From Deltaproteobacteria bacterium (GTDB lineage: Bacteria; Desulfobacterota; Desulfobulbia; Desulfobulbales; VMSU01), in assembly GCA_024274995.1 (NCBI GenBank), contig JAJSAA010000129.1:1-31804 (forward strand): DNA of 31,804 nucleotides, written 5' to 3'. Under the pieces are notes generated by a model that was given only the letters and a program-made list of their open reading frames with translations, was not told the origin of the DNA and did no database searches. This document shows, one piece after another, positions 8,348 through 16,957 of this stretch. Both the position numbers and the translations under genes were made by a program. Positions within the stretch are counted from its first letter, which is position 1. Each line of letters opens with the position of its first letter.

Positions 8348-9790
8348 ATGCAGGTTTCCCCCCCAAGTATTCAGCCCCGTCTATATCGAGGCGAGCAGTT
8401 TATCTTCTGGCTGCTCTTTGTATGCTTTGGAGTCAAAACCACCTGGCTGGCGGTTAATATTGGCCGGGGAGTATTTCCGGATGAATCAACCTGGCTCGGC
8501 ATCAGCCGTCTCTTCTCTGCTAACATCCTGCCGCCCTCGGATTCTCCGGCCTCATATCATCTTGGTCTTATTACCCATATACCTGATCTTTACTTCTGGC
8601 TCATGGGGCGGCTTTTAAATCTTAATGTCTTCCCCCTTTCGGACCTTATATTTTTGCGTCTCATTAATGTTGCCCTCGGCCTGGCAGCCATGTTTTTTGC
8701 CTGGCGGCTGATAACTCTGCTGATGGACAGCTCGGCGGTGCGTCTTCTCTTTATGGTCATGATGACCAGCACCATGATGCTGACTTTTATCTATGGGGCG
8801 GTGAATTATGATAACCTTTCCACCCTTCTCGCTGTCTGCTCCCTTTATTATCTGAGCCGTTTTTTTAAAGAGCATGGTTATAACGACCTTATCAGCTGGG
8901 CGATTCTCACCCTGGCCGGAACCATGACCAAGAATGTCTTTCTTCCCTATGCCGCGGCCATGGTAATTATGTTGATGGTCAAGGAGTGGAAAACTCTTTT
9001 GCCTGTCATTGCGGCGGACTTCCGCTGCCGCTCCTGGTTTAAACTGTTGGTATTTTTGATCCTGCTGGCCTTGAACCTCAATCTTTATCTTGGCAATCTC
9101 CTGCGTTTTGGCCAATTATTGCCGGCCATAAATATGGTTTTGCCTCTGGATGCCTGTTTGCAAAATCGTTTGTTTGCCAGAGGGTATGTGGCGCGGGAAT
9201 TTAAAGATGGCCGCTTGGACTGGCTTGCCGCCCAACGCCTTGCCCTGCAGATAAGGAACCCTAACGATCGGGCCGATGCCCTGAACATACTCCTTGAGGC
9301 CCGGCGGGTCAGGAATGCCCCGTCAGAGGCCCTTGTGGGCCGCCTGTCTTACAGCCGTTTTTGGTTTAGATATATGTTTGCCCGCCTCTATGGTGTTGCC
9401 GCCCAGCTCTCTATGTACAAAAAGCCCGGTCTCATAAGGCTGTATTATGCCTTTTTTCTCCTGACCGCCGCCTTGTTCTGTTGGCGCTGGCGGCCTGGTA
9501 CCCCCCCCGGTCTCGGGGTGCTGCTCTTTATAAGCCTGTTTTATATTATCATCCTGATGCAGGTGGTGGATTATAATCTCTATAGCCAGACCGGCATGAT
9601 GGGTATGGCTGTGACCGGGCGTTACCTTTTTCCGGTTCTGGCGCCATTATATATACTCTCAGCCTATGGCCTGTTGTACCGGATGCCCCGCTGGTGGCAG
9701 TGGACGGCAGGAGGGGGGGCGACTCTGCTTTTTATCTATGGTGATTTTCCCTGGTTTCTGCAACATCTAACTCCGGTGTGGTTTGGATAA
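8348..9790 (+). CDS. GT-C fold membrane glycosyltransferase-like protein
   Basis: This 480-residue polytopic inner-membrane protein has about ten hydrophobic segments, starting at residues 18-36. The first large periplasmic loop carries an acidic motif (FPDEST, about 47-52), the position where GT-C enzymes of the PMT/ArnT class and DUF2142-type proteins place their catalytic Asp/Glu. A large soluble loop (about 255-335) lies between the middle and last membrane segments. GT-C enzymes transfer sugars from polyprenyl-phosphate donors on the periplasmic face. The ATG at 8348 has a clear AGGAG site 7 nt upstream. The next GT-C gene starts right after the stop, so the two are probably co-translated. 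The acceptor is unknown; addition of a sugar to the EPS or to a lipid is possible given the neighbourhood. Confidence 0.7.
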   Translation: MQVSPPSIQPRLYRGEQFIFWLLFVCFGVKTTWLAVNIGRGVFPDESTWLGISRLFSANILPPSDSPASYHLGLITHIPDLYFWLMGRLLNLNVFPLSDLIFLRLINVALGLAAMFFAWRLITLLMDSSAVRLLFMVMMTSTMMLTFIYGAVNYDNLSTLLAVCSLYYLSRFFKEHGYNDLISWAILTLAGTMTKNVFLPYAAAMVIMLMVKEWKTLLPVIAADFRCRSWFKLLVFLILLALNLNLYLGNLLRFGQLLPAINMVLPLDACLQNRLFARGYVAREFKDGRLDWLAAQRLALQIRNPNDRADALNILLEARRVRNAPSEALVGRLSYSRFWFRYMFARLYGVAAQLSMYKKPGLIRLYYAFFLLTAALFCWRWRPGTPPGLGVLLFISLFYIIILMQVVDYNLYSQTGMMGMAVTGRYLFPVLAPLYILSAYGLLYRMPRWWQWTAGGGATLLFIYGDFPWFLQHLTPVWFG

Positions 9791-9792
9791 TT

Positions 9793-11415
9793 ATGTTAGC
9801 TGATTTTAGGAGAGTAAATAAAAAATTCGCTGATTGGCCGGCCTGGCTTGCTCTCCTGTTGATTATACTGGCCACTATCTGGCTGCGTTGGCATTTACTC
9901 GGCGTGGCTCTGGAGCGTGATGAAGGGGAGTATGCCTACGGCGGTCAGCTTTTGCTGCAGGGAATCCCGCCCTACACCTTGCTCTATAATATGAAACTGC
10001 CGGGGATTTATGTACTCTACGCCCTGATGATCAAGCTGCTGGGGGCCAGCCCCTGGGGAATTCATGCTGGATTGCTTGTCGTGAATATTATTAACAGTAT
10101 ACTCATTTTCCTCATTGGCCGCCGTCAGACCGGAGCCTTGGCCGGGGTGGCCGCGGCTGGTGTATTCGCCGTTCTGAGTATGGGGCAGCCGGTGCAGGGG
10201 GTGTTCGCCAACGCTGAGCATTTTGTGATTATGGCGGCTCTAAGCGGGGTTTTATTGCTGCTCATGGCCCTTGACCGCCAATCGCTGTGGGGGATGGTGG
10301 CGGCGGGATTTATGTTGGGCTGCGCCTTTATTATTAAACAGCACGGTCTCTTTTTTATTCTTTGGGGGGCTGGTTACGGCTTGGGCCGCTGTCTGCTGGC
10401 CCGGCGGCCGGGAGACCGGCCATGGGCCTGGGCCTTATCCTTCAGTCTGGGGGTCTTCCTGCCCTATATCATTACCTGTCTGTGGCTTTATGAGGCCGGG
10501 GTATTCTCTAAATTCTGGTTTTGGACAATAGAATATGCCAGCCGTTACAGTGATATGGTCTCATGGGCTGATGCCTGGCGCTTTTTAAGCGGCCGGCTGG
10601 GTGATATTGTCAGCACCTCTCCGCTCCTCTGGTTAAGTTCCGGGGCTGGATTTATTATTCTTGTCTGGCGCTATCGTGGCTCCGAGCTGTTTTGGTTCCT
10701 GTCTTCTTTTACTGTTTTCTCGGCCATGGCGGTGGCCATGGGTGGTTATTTTCGGCCCCATTATTTTATTTTTATTCTGCCGGCCGCCGCTCTGCTGGCT
10801 GGCTTGCCTTTTCTGCTTTTAAGCGACATAATGGCCGGTCGCGGCAACAAAATTATTCAATACGGCCTGCCTGTCGGTCTGCTTATTATGTTTCTATGGG
10901 CCAGTCTATATAATCAGCGCCATTTTCTGTGGGAGAGTACGCCGGAAGCCGCGGTGCGGGAGACGTATTGGCCCAATCCCTTTGTTGAGTCCCTTGTTAT
11001 TGGTAACTATCTAAAAACCCACGCCAACAAGAATGACCGCCTTATGGTATTTGGCTCGGAGCCGCAACTATATTTTTATAGCGGTCTCAAGTCGGCCAGC
11101 GGCTACATCTATATGTATCCGCTCATGGAAGAGCAGAACTTTGCCCTTACTATGCAGCGTGAACTCATAAAAGAGGTGGAACTGGTTAAACCGCGATATC
11201 TGATAATGGTCAATATTGCTTATTCCTGGCTGCGGCGCCGGACATCTAAGCCCTTGATATTTAATTGGCTTCCAGGTTATCTTAAAAAATATAAACGGGT
11301 GGGCATGGTGGAGATTTATCAGAATCAGAGCCGATATTCATGGCTGCCCGCAGTAGTCTGGCCGCCAGCCTCGCCATACTGGATAGAGATAATGCGCCGT
11401 AAATCAGGCCAATGA
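9793..11415 (+). CDS. Glycosyltransferase family 39 (PMT/ArnT-like) membrane protein
   Basis: This is a 540-residue polytopic membrane protein. After the first membrane helix comes ALERDEGEYAYGGQLLLQG, the DE-containing loop typical of the PMT_2/GT39 family, followed by MKLPGIYVLYALMIKLLG and a run of about ten to eleven further membrane segments; the C-terminal ~130 residues are largely soluble. Family role: transfer of a sugar from a polyprenyl-phosphate carrier on the outer side of the inner membrane. The ATG at 9793 lies 2 nt after the stop of the preceding GT-C gene. A GTG at 9778 would give a 12-bp overlap and five extra residues and cannot be excluded, since neither has a strong ribosome-binding site. 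With its neighbour it forms a GT-C pair. Confidence 0.85.
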   Translation: MLADFRRVNKKFADWPAWLALLLIILATIWLRWHLLGVALERDEGEYAYGGQLLLQGIPPYTLLYNMKLPGIYVLYALMIKLLGASPWGIHAGLLVVNIINSILIFLIGRRQTGALAGVAAAGVFAVLSMGQPVQGVFANAEHFVIMAALSGVLLLLMALDRQSLWGMVAAGFMLGCAFIIKQHGLFFILWGAGYGLGRCLLARRPGDRPWAWALSFSLGVFLPYIITCLWLYEAGVFSKFWFWTIEYASRYSDMVSWADAWRFLSGRLGDIVSTSPLLWLSSGAGFIILVWRYRGSELFWFLSSFTVFSAMAVAMGGYFRPHYFIFILPAAALLAGLPFLLLSDIMAGRGNKIIQYGLPVGLLIMFLWASLYNQRHFLWESTPEAAVRETYWPNPFVESLVIGNYLKTHANKNDRLMVFGSEPQLYFYSGLKSASGYIYMYPLMEEQNFALTMQRELIKEVELVKPRYLIMVNIAYSWLRRRTSKPLIFNWLPGYLKKYKRVGMVEIYQNQSRYSWLPAVVWPPASPYWIEIMRRKSGQ

Positions 11416-11516
11416 AATCAGTTCTATTTTATGATATTATGGTGTATTTTCAAACATGCAAATAATGTCAGAACTGTTGTAATTTCAGGGAGCGCGGACT
11501 CTGGAGCGGGTGCGGT

Positions 11517-11528
11517 TGAACAGTTACC
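11517..11528 (+). repeat. Partial copy of dispersed GTAAC repeat, copy C
   Basis: TGAACAGTTACC is identical to the right end of copy A and ends 10 nt before the preferred start codon of the MORN gene (11539). The rest of the element cannot be aligned; the left part here is GC-rich and unlike the other copies. Confidence 0.45.
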
Positions 11529-11538
11529 AAAAATTATT

Positions 11539-12525
11539 ATGTACTATATATTCTTAATAATAAGTCTTTGTTTTTCCACCTCATGTCTGGCGGCAGGTCA
11601 GGCCGCCCCGGCCGGTAAATGTCTCAAGGGAGACTGCCGTAACGGCCGGGGTATGCTCCTCATGCCAAATGGTGACAGGTATATTGGTTCCTTCAGCAGG
11701 GGACTTGCCAACGGTGCGGGAATTATTATCCTGAAAACAGGAATCATCATTCAGGGAGTTTTTCTTAAAGGGGTCAGTATGGGGCATGGGGTTAAGACCT
11801 GGCCGGATGGCAGTAAATATGAGGGACAGTTTTATAATTTTCTGGCCAACGGTCAGGGAACTAAAAGGCTCCCTAATGGCTCACACTGGGAGGGGCTGTG
11901 GCGTAACGGGGTGTTTTATCGTGGCCATGGCTTGTTGATAGAGCCCTCCATGTACCGCTATGAGGGAGATTATAAACATGCCTTGTTTGATGGTAAGGGA
12001 GCCCTCGTTAAGCCCAATGGTGATAAATACGTGGGGCGATTTAAGGACGGCAAATATAATGGGACTGGTAAGTTGGTCATGACCGATGGCCGGATCTATG
12101 TGGGTAAATTTAAGGACGGGCATTACTCGGGGATTGGTAAACTCGTTTTTCCCAATGGCACCTGGTATGAAGGGGGCTTTAAAGACGGTAAATATGAAGG
12201 TAGCGGTCAATTGACCAATATAGATGGCAGCAGATACAAGGGCGATTTCAAGGCTGGCATGATTACCGGGCATGGTGTTTTGAAGATGAATAATGGCGCG
12301 GATTACCGGGGCATGTTTGTGGATGGTGAGTTTCAGGGACACGGCCTGCTTACCGCTAAAAATGGTAAGCGTCTTGAGGGTGACTTTGTGGGTGGGGTGT
12401 TTGTTGAATTTTCAGATCACAAAGCCCCTCGGACATTAGCCCCCACAATTTTCAGTCTTGCTGTTGAAGAGCACTTGAAGCCAGCCGCCGCCGGGGCGCA
12501 GGTTGTAAAAAAGAAAGACAAATGA
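11539..12525 (+). CDS. Secreted MORN-repeat protein
   Basis: From ATG 11539 this is a 328-residue protein. It begins with a signal peptide (MYYIFLIISLCFSTSCLAAG) and is then made almost wholly of MORN repeats of about 23 residues. I count eleven Y/W-x-G-x-F/W-type units (for example DRYIGSF, SKYEGQF, DKYVGRF, RIYVGKF, SRYKGDF, DYRGMF), with the GxGxL turns between them. The C-terminal ~45 residues lack repeats and end in Lys. An upstream in-frame start at 11431 would put 36 non-hydrophobic residues before the signal peptide and is rejected. MORN arrays form elongated beta-sheets that bind protein or lipid; no enzymatic role is expected. The stop overlaps the start of the next gene (ATGA), implying coupled translation with the DUF1566 protein. 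A GTAAC half-repeat lies just before the start. Confidence 0.85.
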   Translation: MYYIFLIISLCFSTSCLAAGQAAPAGKCLKGDCRNGRGMLLMPNGDRYIGSFSRGLANGAGIIILKTGIIIQGVFLKGVSMGHGVKTWPDGSKYEGQFYNFLANGQGTKRLPNGSHWEGLWRNGVFYRGHGLLIEPSMYRYEGDYKHALFDGKGALVKPNGDKYVGRFKDGKYNGTGKLVMTDGRIYVGKFKDGHYSGIGKLVFPNGTWYEGGFKDGKYEGSGQLTNIDGSRYKGDFKAGMITGHGVLKMNNGADYRGMFVDGEFQGHGLLTAKNGKRLEGDFVGGVFVEFSDHKAPRTLAPTIFSLAVEEHLKPAAAGAQVVKKKDK

Positions 12526-14561
12526 GATTGATATTACTTATATTCACTGCTGTTTTCTGCTTAGCCGCTCAGGGTATTGCCATGGCCGCCCCGGCAGGGG
12601 GGAGTGCCGCCCCTTCTTTGCTGACCCTGCCCCGCAGCGGCCAGTTGAATTGCTATGGTGCCAAAGGTACTTTTGTGGAATGTAAGGGCTCCGGGCAGGA
12701 TGGCGAGCAGCAGCGCGGGGTGGTGTGGTCGAGTCCACGGCTAAGGATTAAGGCCGACGGCACCTTCCGCGATGAATTAACCGGGCTTATGTGGCTGGCC
12801 GATGGTAAATGTCTAAACTCCCATTCCTGGCTGGGGGCAAAGAGAAAACTTAAGGCCTTAAATGGTGGTTTATTAAAGGGATGTTCGGACTACAGGGGTA
12901 CCTATAAGGACTGGCGTCTGGCCAGTGTTCAGGAGTTGGCCAGCCTCCTGGATTCTGGCCTCAAGGTTCCGGCTGATTATCTCAAAGGCCAGGGCATTAA
13001 AATGTTTGCCGGCCCTTACTGGAGCGTCACCTCTTACCGAAATCCATTAGACGCCTGGCTGGTTGATTTCAGTGATGGCAAAATAGTATTTGAGAGTAAG
13101 GTCAAAAAATCATTCGTATTACCGGTTCGCGGGGGGCGGCAGGTGGTTAAGAGGGCGGTAGATCCTGGCTCCAAGATGCGAACCAGGTTCGTGGATAATC
13201 ATGATGGTACTGTTTCTGATACCAGCAGCGGTCTCATGTGGCTGCGTGATGCCCAATGTCTGCGCGGATTGAGCTGGTCTGGCGCTTTGAAGGCGGCAGG
13301 CAGTTTTCCGGCAAAGGCCAGAACGCAATGCCTGGGCTATAAAGGCAATTATCGGGGTTGGTTATTGCCTGACCGGGTGGAATTGATGAGCCTGGTGAAT
13401 TTTCAGACTGATTTTCCTGCCGCCTTCCGGGCGGTGTTTGCTAATACTCCCTCCGGTGATTATTGGACATCCTCCACGGCTGTTGCCAGCCCCCGTGAGG
13501 CTTACATCATTAATTTTGACACCGGCGCCCTGATCAGCCAGGCCAAAGACAGGCTCCTGGGGGCCATACTGGTAAGAAGGATAAGTCAAACCCCGCTGCC
13601 TCCTAAAATCACCACCTTGAAGGCCAGGGCGGCTAATAACCAGCGAGCCTATTTTCTTACCCTGGCCTCGAAGTTCAATGATGACATCGCCTGGCCTCCG
13701 TACCCTCGTTTTTTGAGCGATGGAGATGGAACCAGTATGGATCGTCTTACCGGTATTACATGGCTTAGCGATGGTAACTGCTTCGGCAGGAAGTCGTGGC
13801 TGGAATCATTTAAGACCATAAAAAAATTCAATAATAAACCTTCCTCCTATAAGTGCGCGGGCTATGACGGCACCTTTGGTGACTGGCAGCTGCCGACTAT
13901 TGAGGATTTAGAGACTCTGATTAATCCTGCCGAGCGGGACAGCGCGGCCTGGCTGAATGCCCAAGGGGTGAAAAATGTTCAGGGCGGCGGTGATTATTGG
14001 TCAGTAACTGAAACCAGTATTAATATCTATTATGCCCATGTCATAACCTTTGGCCCTTATCCGAAAACAGTTAAGGATTTCCCCAAGTCCATGAAATTTT
14101 TCCTCTGGCCCAGGCGGGCGAGCAGGAAAAATACCAACCGGAAACCGTTGCTTACCCTGACGGTTAACGCCCTTAGCGGTGCTCTGCATTTAAACCAGGG
14201 GACGCCGCTGTCTATTGTGGTTTATCTTCACACCTTCGGTCTTATGTCTCCGGCTGATTTTTGGTTCTGGTATGATACACCCGATGGCCATAAACTCTGG
14301 CTGTCAAAGGCCAGGGGCTGGAATGAAAAGGAGATTCCGGTCTACCGGGGGCCGTTGTTTAATTTGCGGCATTATGAAATGTATCGCAGTGCGCCCAATC
14401 ATCTGGCCCCAGGGCGTTACGTCTTTCATTTCGCGGTGGATGCCGCGGTCAACGGAATTCTCGATAAAGATAGAGTTGAGGCCAAAGCTGTGGTAACCAT
14501 TACTGAAAAAGGTGATGTTAAGCAAGAGAGCCGGAGGACAGCCCGGCCTCTGGTTCACTGA
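12522..14561 (+). CDS. Secreted protein with three DUF1566 (Lcl C-terminal) domains
   Basis: This 679-residue protein has a signal peptide (1-22, ...AQGIAMAA) and three repeated DUF1566/Lcl_C domains at about 80-205, 222-353 and 395-532. Each has the pattern TGLMWLxDxxC ... C(S/L/A)xYxGxxxxWxLPxxxEL ... YWS/T, and in each a Cys pair (97/121, 246/270, 420/445) is placed to form a disulfide in the periplasm or outside. The last ~145 residues form a further beta-rich domain not related to DUF1566. DUF1566 has a C-type-lectin-like or formylglycine-enzyme-like look and is found in surface adhesins such as Legionella Lcl; glycan binding is plausible but inferred. The 4-bp overlap with the MORN gene suggests the two proteins act together at the cell surface beside the EPS export system. 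Confidence 0.85.
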   Translation: MRLILLIFTAVFCLAAQGIAMAAPAGGSAAPSLLTLPRSGQLNCYGAKGTFVECKGSGQDGEQQRGVVWSSPRLRIKADGTFRDELTGLMWLADGKCLNSHSWLGAKRKLKALNGGLLKGCSDYRGTYKDWRLASVQELASLLDSGLKVPADYLKGQGIKMFAGPYWSVTSYRNPLDAWLVDFSDGKIVFESKVKKSFVLPVRGGRQVVKRAVDPGSKMRTRFVDNHDGTVSDTSSGLMWLRDAQCLRGLSWSGALKAAGSFPAKARTQCLGYKGNYRGWLLPDRVELMSLVNFQTDFPAAFRAVFANTPSGDYWTSSTAVASPREAYIINFDTGALISQAKDRLLGAILVRRISQTPLPPKITTLKARAANNQRAYFLTLASKFNDDIAWPPYPRFLSDGDGTSMDRLTGITWLSDGNCFGRKSWLESFKTIKKFNNKPSSYKCAGYDGTFGDWQLPTIEDLETLINPAERDSAAWLNAQGVKNVQGGGDYWSVTETSINIYYAHVITFGPYPKTVKDFPKSMKFFLWPRRASRKNTNRKPLLTLTVNALSGALHLNQGTPLSIVVYLHTFGLMSPADFWFWYDTPDGHKLWLSKARGWNEKEIPVYRGPLFNLRHYEMYRSAPNHLAPGRYVFHFAVDAAVNGILDKDRVEAKAVVTITEKGDVKQESRRTARPLVH

Positions 14562-14597
14562 TGATATGGTAAATTTATTCCAACAGTCTAATTACTA

Positions 14598-14626
14598 TTG
14601 CATTAAAAAAACAAATTTTATAGTGT
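14598..14626 (+). promoter_or_regulatory. Possible promoter of the EPS operon
   Basis: TTGCAT at 14598-14603 is followed after 17 bp by TAGTGT (14621-14626), or after 15 bp by TATAGT (14619-14624). Neither is ideal. The 212-bp gap before the export gene holds no coding frame and includes repeat copy D, which would lie in the leader. No convincing GG-N10-GC sigma-54 site was found here. Confidence 0.25.
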
Positions 14627-14690
14627 ATTTATTGGGAAGGAAGAAAGGAATTACCGCCCGTAATGCCAGGTAAACTGAAGCACATCTAAG

Positions 14691-14741
14691 CAGCTACAGC
14701 TCAGGGTTTAGGGCAATTTACATTCGGACCTAAACAGTTAC
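14691..14741 (-). repeat. Dyad-symmetric dispersed repeat, copy D
   Basis: This 51-bp element is, on the minus strand, close to identical to copy E (26228-26276) over its whole length: GTAACTGTTTAGG, then TGTAAATTGCCCTAAAC, then CTGAGC. GTTTAGG and CCTAAAC form a 7-bp inner stem. It ends 32 nt before the preferred start of the polysaccharide export gene. Its orientation relative to the downstream gene is opposite to that of copies A, E and F. Confidence 0.8.
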
Positions 14742-14773
14742 TTATTGTCAACAAATGTATGGAGATAGTTAAG

Positions 14774-15358
14774 ATGAAAATCAATTACGCACTATCATTT
14801 AAGCGAATCTCACTCGGCCTGTGGACGTTACTCGCGCTCATGTCTCTGTCTCCTTTAGTTAGTACGGTTCTGGCCTCACCAAAAGCTATCAGCAACAACG
14901 CCGCTTCGCCTGCCACCAAGGATGTGGAGTATATAATCGGCCGGGGCGATCAGTTACGGGTTATGGTCTGGAAAGAAAAAGATCTCTCACAAGCCATGAG
15001 CGTCCGCATTGACGGCCGCATCTCCCTGCCCCTGATTGGTGACGTAATGGCCGCTGGCAAGACCATCAGCGGTCTGACTCATGAGTTGGAAAAACGTTTT
15101 GCCAGTGTGGTAACCGACCCCGCCGTCTCGGTCATGCTCATTCAGAGCAAAAGCTGGCGTTATTATATCATCGGCAAAATAAATAAGCCTGGTGAGTTCC
15201 CCATTGATTTCCCCATCACCATTCTCCAGGCCATCGCCAAAAGCGGCGGTTTCACGCAGTGGGCCAAGAGTGATAATATTTCTATTCTGCGCCAAACCGA
15301 CGGTCATGATAAAATTCTTAAATTTAATTATGACGCCGTGACCAAGCGCAGGGACTGA
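14774..15358 (+). CDS. Polysaccharide export protein (Wza/Poly_export type), C-terminus cut by in-frame TGA
   Basis: This protein carries a signal peptide (about 1-35), a Poly_export domain (about 51-125; YIIGRGDQLRVMVWK, VRIDGRISLPLIGDV) and an SLBB-like segment (about 128-175; YYIIGKINKPGEFPI). It should form the periplasmic/outer-membrane ring through which EPS leaves the cell. The signal peptide lacks a lipobox Cys. ATG 14774 is preferred over ATG 14759 because GGAG lies 9 nt before it. The frame stops at TGA 15356-15358 after 194 residues. Reading on in the same frame gives AQNIQIKPGDTIIVP and a second TGA at 15404-15406, which is exactly the conserved family ending (QxIxLKPGDxIxVP). So the real gene probably ran to 15406 (209 residues plus the TGA codon), and this copy has a premature stop, a recoded codon or a sequence error. 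Confidence 0.85.
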   Translation: MKINYALSFKRISLGLWTLLALMSLSPLVSTVLASPKAISNNAASPATKDVEYIIGRGDQLRVMVWKEKDLSQAMSVRIDGRISLPLIGDVMAAGKTISGLTHELEKRFASVVTDPAVSVMLIQSKSWRYYIIGKINKPGEFPIDFPITILQAIAKSGGFTQWAKSDNISILRQTDGHDKILKFNYDAVTKRRD

Positions 15359-15428
15359 GCTCAGAATATCCAGATAAAGCCAGGTGATACGATTATCGTT
15401 CCCTGAAAAAAGAGAGGTAAATCTCCAA

Positions 15429-16865
15429 ATGGCAAACAAAAAAAAAGTAGTCCTGGCTCTTATTGTATGTGGTCTCATGTCCACAACCGCCGCTGCCCGG
15501 CAGACGACCTTCAATGGTAGTGTGGTCATGGGCAGCGCCTATGACTCCAACGTCTTTCAGACCGACAATAACCGTACCGATGAGTGGCAGAACAGTCTTG
15601 AGGCCAAATTGGCTCTTGAGTCCAAGGGGGTAGACAGCCTGCTCAGCCTGTCATACAACCCGATTTTCACCCACAACGACCGCCGGGACACCACAGCGAA
15701 AAGACATGATTTAGATCTGAAGGCCCAACGAGATATTTCTGAACATTGGCGGATGACCCTGGACAATGCTTACTCCTACCAGGACAATCCATACTTTGAA
15801 AGTAATGCCGCGCTCTCCCTGGCCCGTCAGTTTCAAAGGGCCGACGACTTTACCCAAACAGAGGTTGTCCGTCTCCTCTTCCCGGAAATTGTCTGGGAAC
15901 CGAATCAACTGACTTATGTCCTCTCCGAGATATCCACCCGCTATCAACAGGCTACGAGCCAAGATCGTAATACGGTGCGTAATCTGCTGAATACCAACGG
16001 CGGTCAAGGCCGCCAGCGCTATTTCACTAACGATCTCAGCCTGACCTCCATTTACAAATTTGCTGAAGACAGTCAACTCGTTATGGGTTACAGCCTGAAG
16101 CTGCTGGATAACAGAACCGGTATTCAGGCCGACAAAATAGGCCATAATCCCACCATTGATCTGACCTGGCGCCTCAATAAATTATGGCTCTTGGAGGCAG
16201 GATATAACTATAGTTACAAACATTTCGATACTACGGACGATAGCACCACCAATAACCCCCATCTCCGGGCCAGCTATAATTTTACAGCAAACAACAAATT
16301 AACCGCCGGTTTTGATTATGAGAATATCACCTATGACGGCAATACTGCCTCCTCAACTGATCAGACTTTCTCTCTATCCTGGGATAAAGGCCTGGATCAA
16401 TTAACCGCCATAAACAGCGGCCTGGATTTATCATATAATAACCGGGAGGCGGCTGGCGATGAACGAGAGCTGGCCGTGAGCCTGGGAATAACCCGCCGGA
16501 TTGACCGTGGCAGCATCTCCGTAAACGGCGACAGTTCATGGACTGCGAGTAGTGGAACCGGCTCCTGGAGTGACCTTCGCCAGGCCTGGGGCTTGACCAC
16601 TACTGTTAGTTATCAGTTTCGGCAAGACCTGACTTCTACGGCCGACATCTCCTATGAACGCCGTTACGCCTGGGACAACCAGGCCAAAACCACCTACAAT
16701 GACCTGAAGGCCGGGGCTGGTCTTAGCTGGAATTTTTACCGCTGGTTTTCTTTAGATATCAATTATGACTATAAATTATTAGACAGCGATTCTGTGTATC
16801 TCGACGATTACAATGAGCACTTAATTACCATCAAGTTATCCGCCGCTAATCAATGGAAATTATAA
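15429..16865 (+). CDS. Outer-membrane beta-barrel protein of EPS locus (TIGR03016-like)
   Basis: This 478-residue protein has a signal peptide (MANKKKVVLALIVCGLMSTTAAA) and a mature part of alternating polar/hydrophobic beta-strands rich in Asn, Asp, Tyr and Trp, without membrane helices, as in outer-membrane barrels. Examples are GSVVMGSAYDSNVFQTDNN, LWLLEAGYNYSYKHF and FSLDINYDYKLLDSD. The position directly after the export gene and before Wzz matches the PEP-CTERM/XrtA-associated barrel family (TIGR03016-like), thought to help polymer cross the outer membrane. The last residue is Leu rather than the usual aromatic residue. ATG 15429 with an AGAGAGG site about 11 nt upstream is preferred over a GTG at 15384, which lies inside the end of the export gene. 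Confidence 0.75.
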   Translation: MANKKKVVLALIVCGLMSTTAAARQTTFNGSVVMGSAYDSNVFQTDNNRTDEWQNSLEAKLALESKGVDSLLSLSYNPIFTHNDRRDTTAKRHDLDLKAQRDISEHWRMTLDNAYSYQDNPYFESNAALSLARQFQRADDFTQTEVVRLLFPEIVWEPNQLTYVLSEISTRYQQATSQDRNTVRNLLNTNGGQGRQRYFTNDLSLTSIYKFAEDSQLVMGYSLKLLDNRTGIQADKIGHNPTIDLTWRLNKLWLLEAGYNYSYKHFDTTDDSTTNNPHLRASYNFTANNKLTAGFDYENITYDGNTASSTDQTFSLSWDKGLDQLTAINSGLDLSYNNREAAGDERELAVSLGITRRIDRGSISVNGDSSWTASSGTGSWSDLRQAWGLTTTVSYQFRQDLTSTADISYERRYAWDNQAKTTYNDLKAGAGLSWNFYRWFSLDINYDYKLLDSDSVYLDDYNEHLITIKLSAANQWKL

Positions 16866-16867
16866 TT

Positions 16868-16884
16868 TAAGCGCTCCATGAACA
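16868..16884 (-). repeat. 17-bp intergenic repeat TGTTCATGGAGCGCTTA, copy 2
   Basis: This is the exact inverted copy of 5003-5019. It starts 3 bp after the stop codon of the barrel gene, in the 92-bp gap before the chain-length gene. Flanking bases differ between the two copies. Confidence 0.7.
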
Positions 16885-16957
16885 CCTTGCTGCACGTCAT
16901 GGCCAGTCTGGATAACATTAATTTACAACACGTCATTACACTCGTAAAAGGAATTTT

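Noticed and set aside
11661..12390. Tandem DNA repeat or CRISPR-like array within the MORN gene
   Set aside because: The periodicity of about 69 bp is the coding of 23-residue MORN units, with variable third bases, and not a DNA repeat array.
15356..15358. Selenocysteine at the internal TGA of the export gene
   Set aside because: The position normally holds a hydrophobic residue, the protein is not a redox enzyme, and no convincing SECIS-like hairpin directly follows.
14987..15529. 180-residue minus-strand frame opposite the export gene
   Set aside because: It is antisense to a clear Poly_export domain and crosses the boundary of two real genes; it resembles no family.
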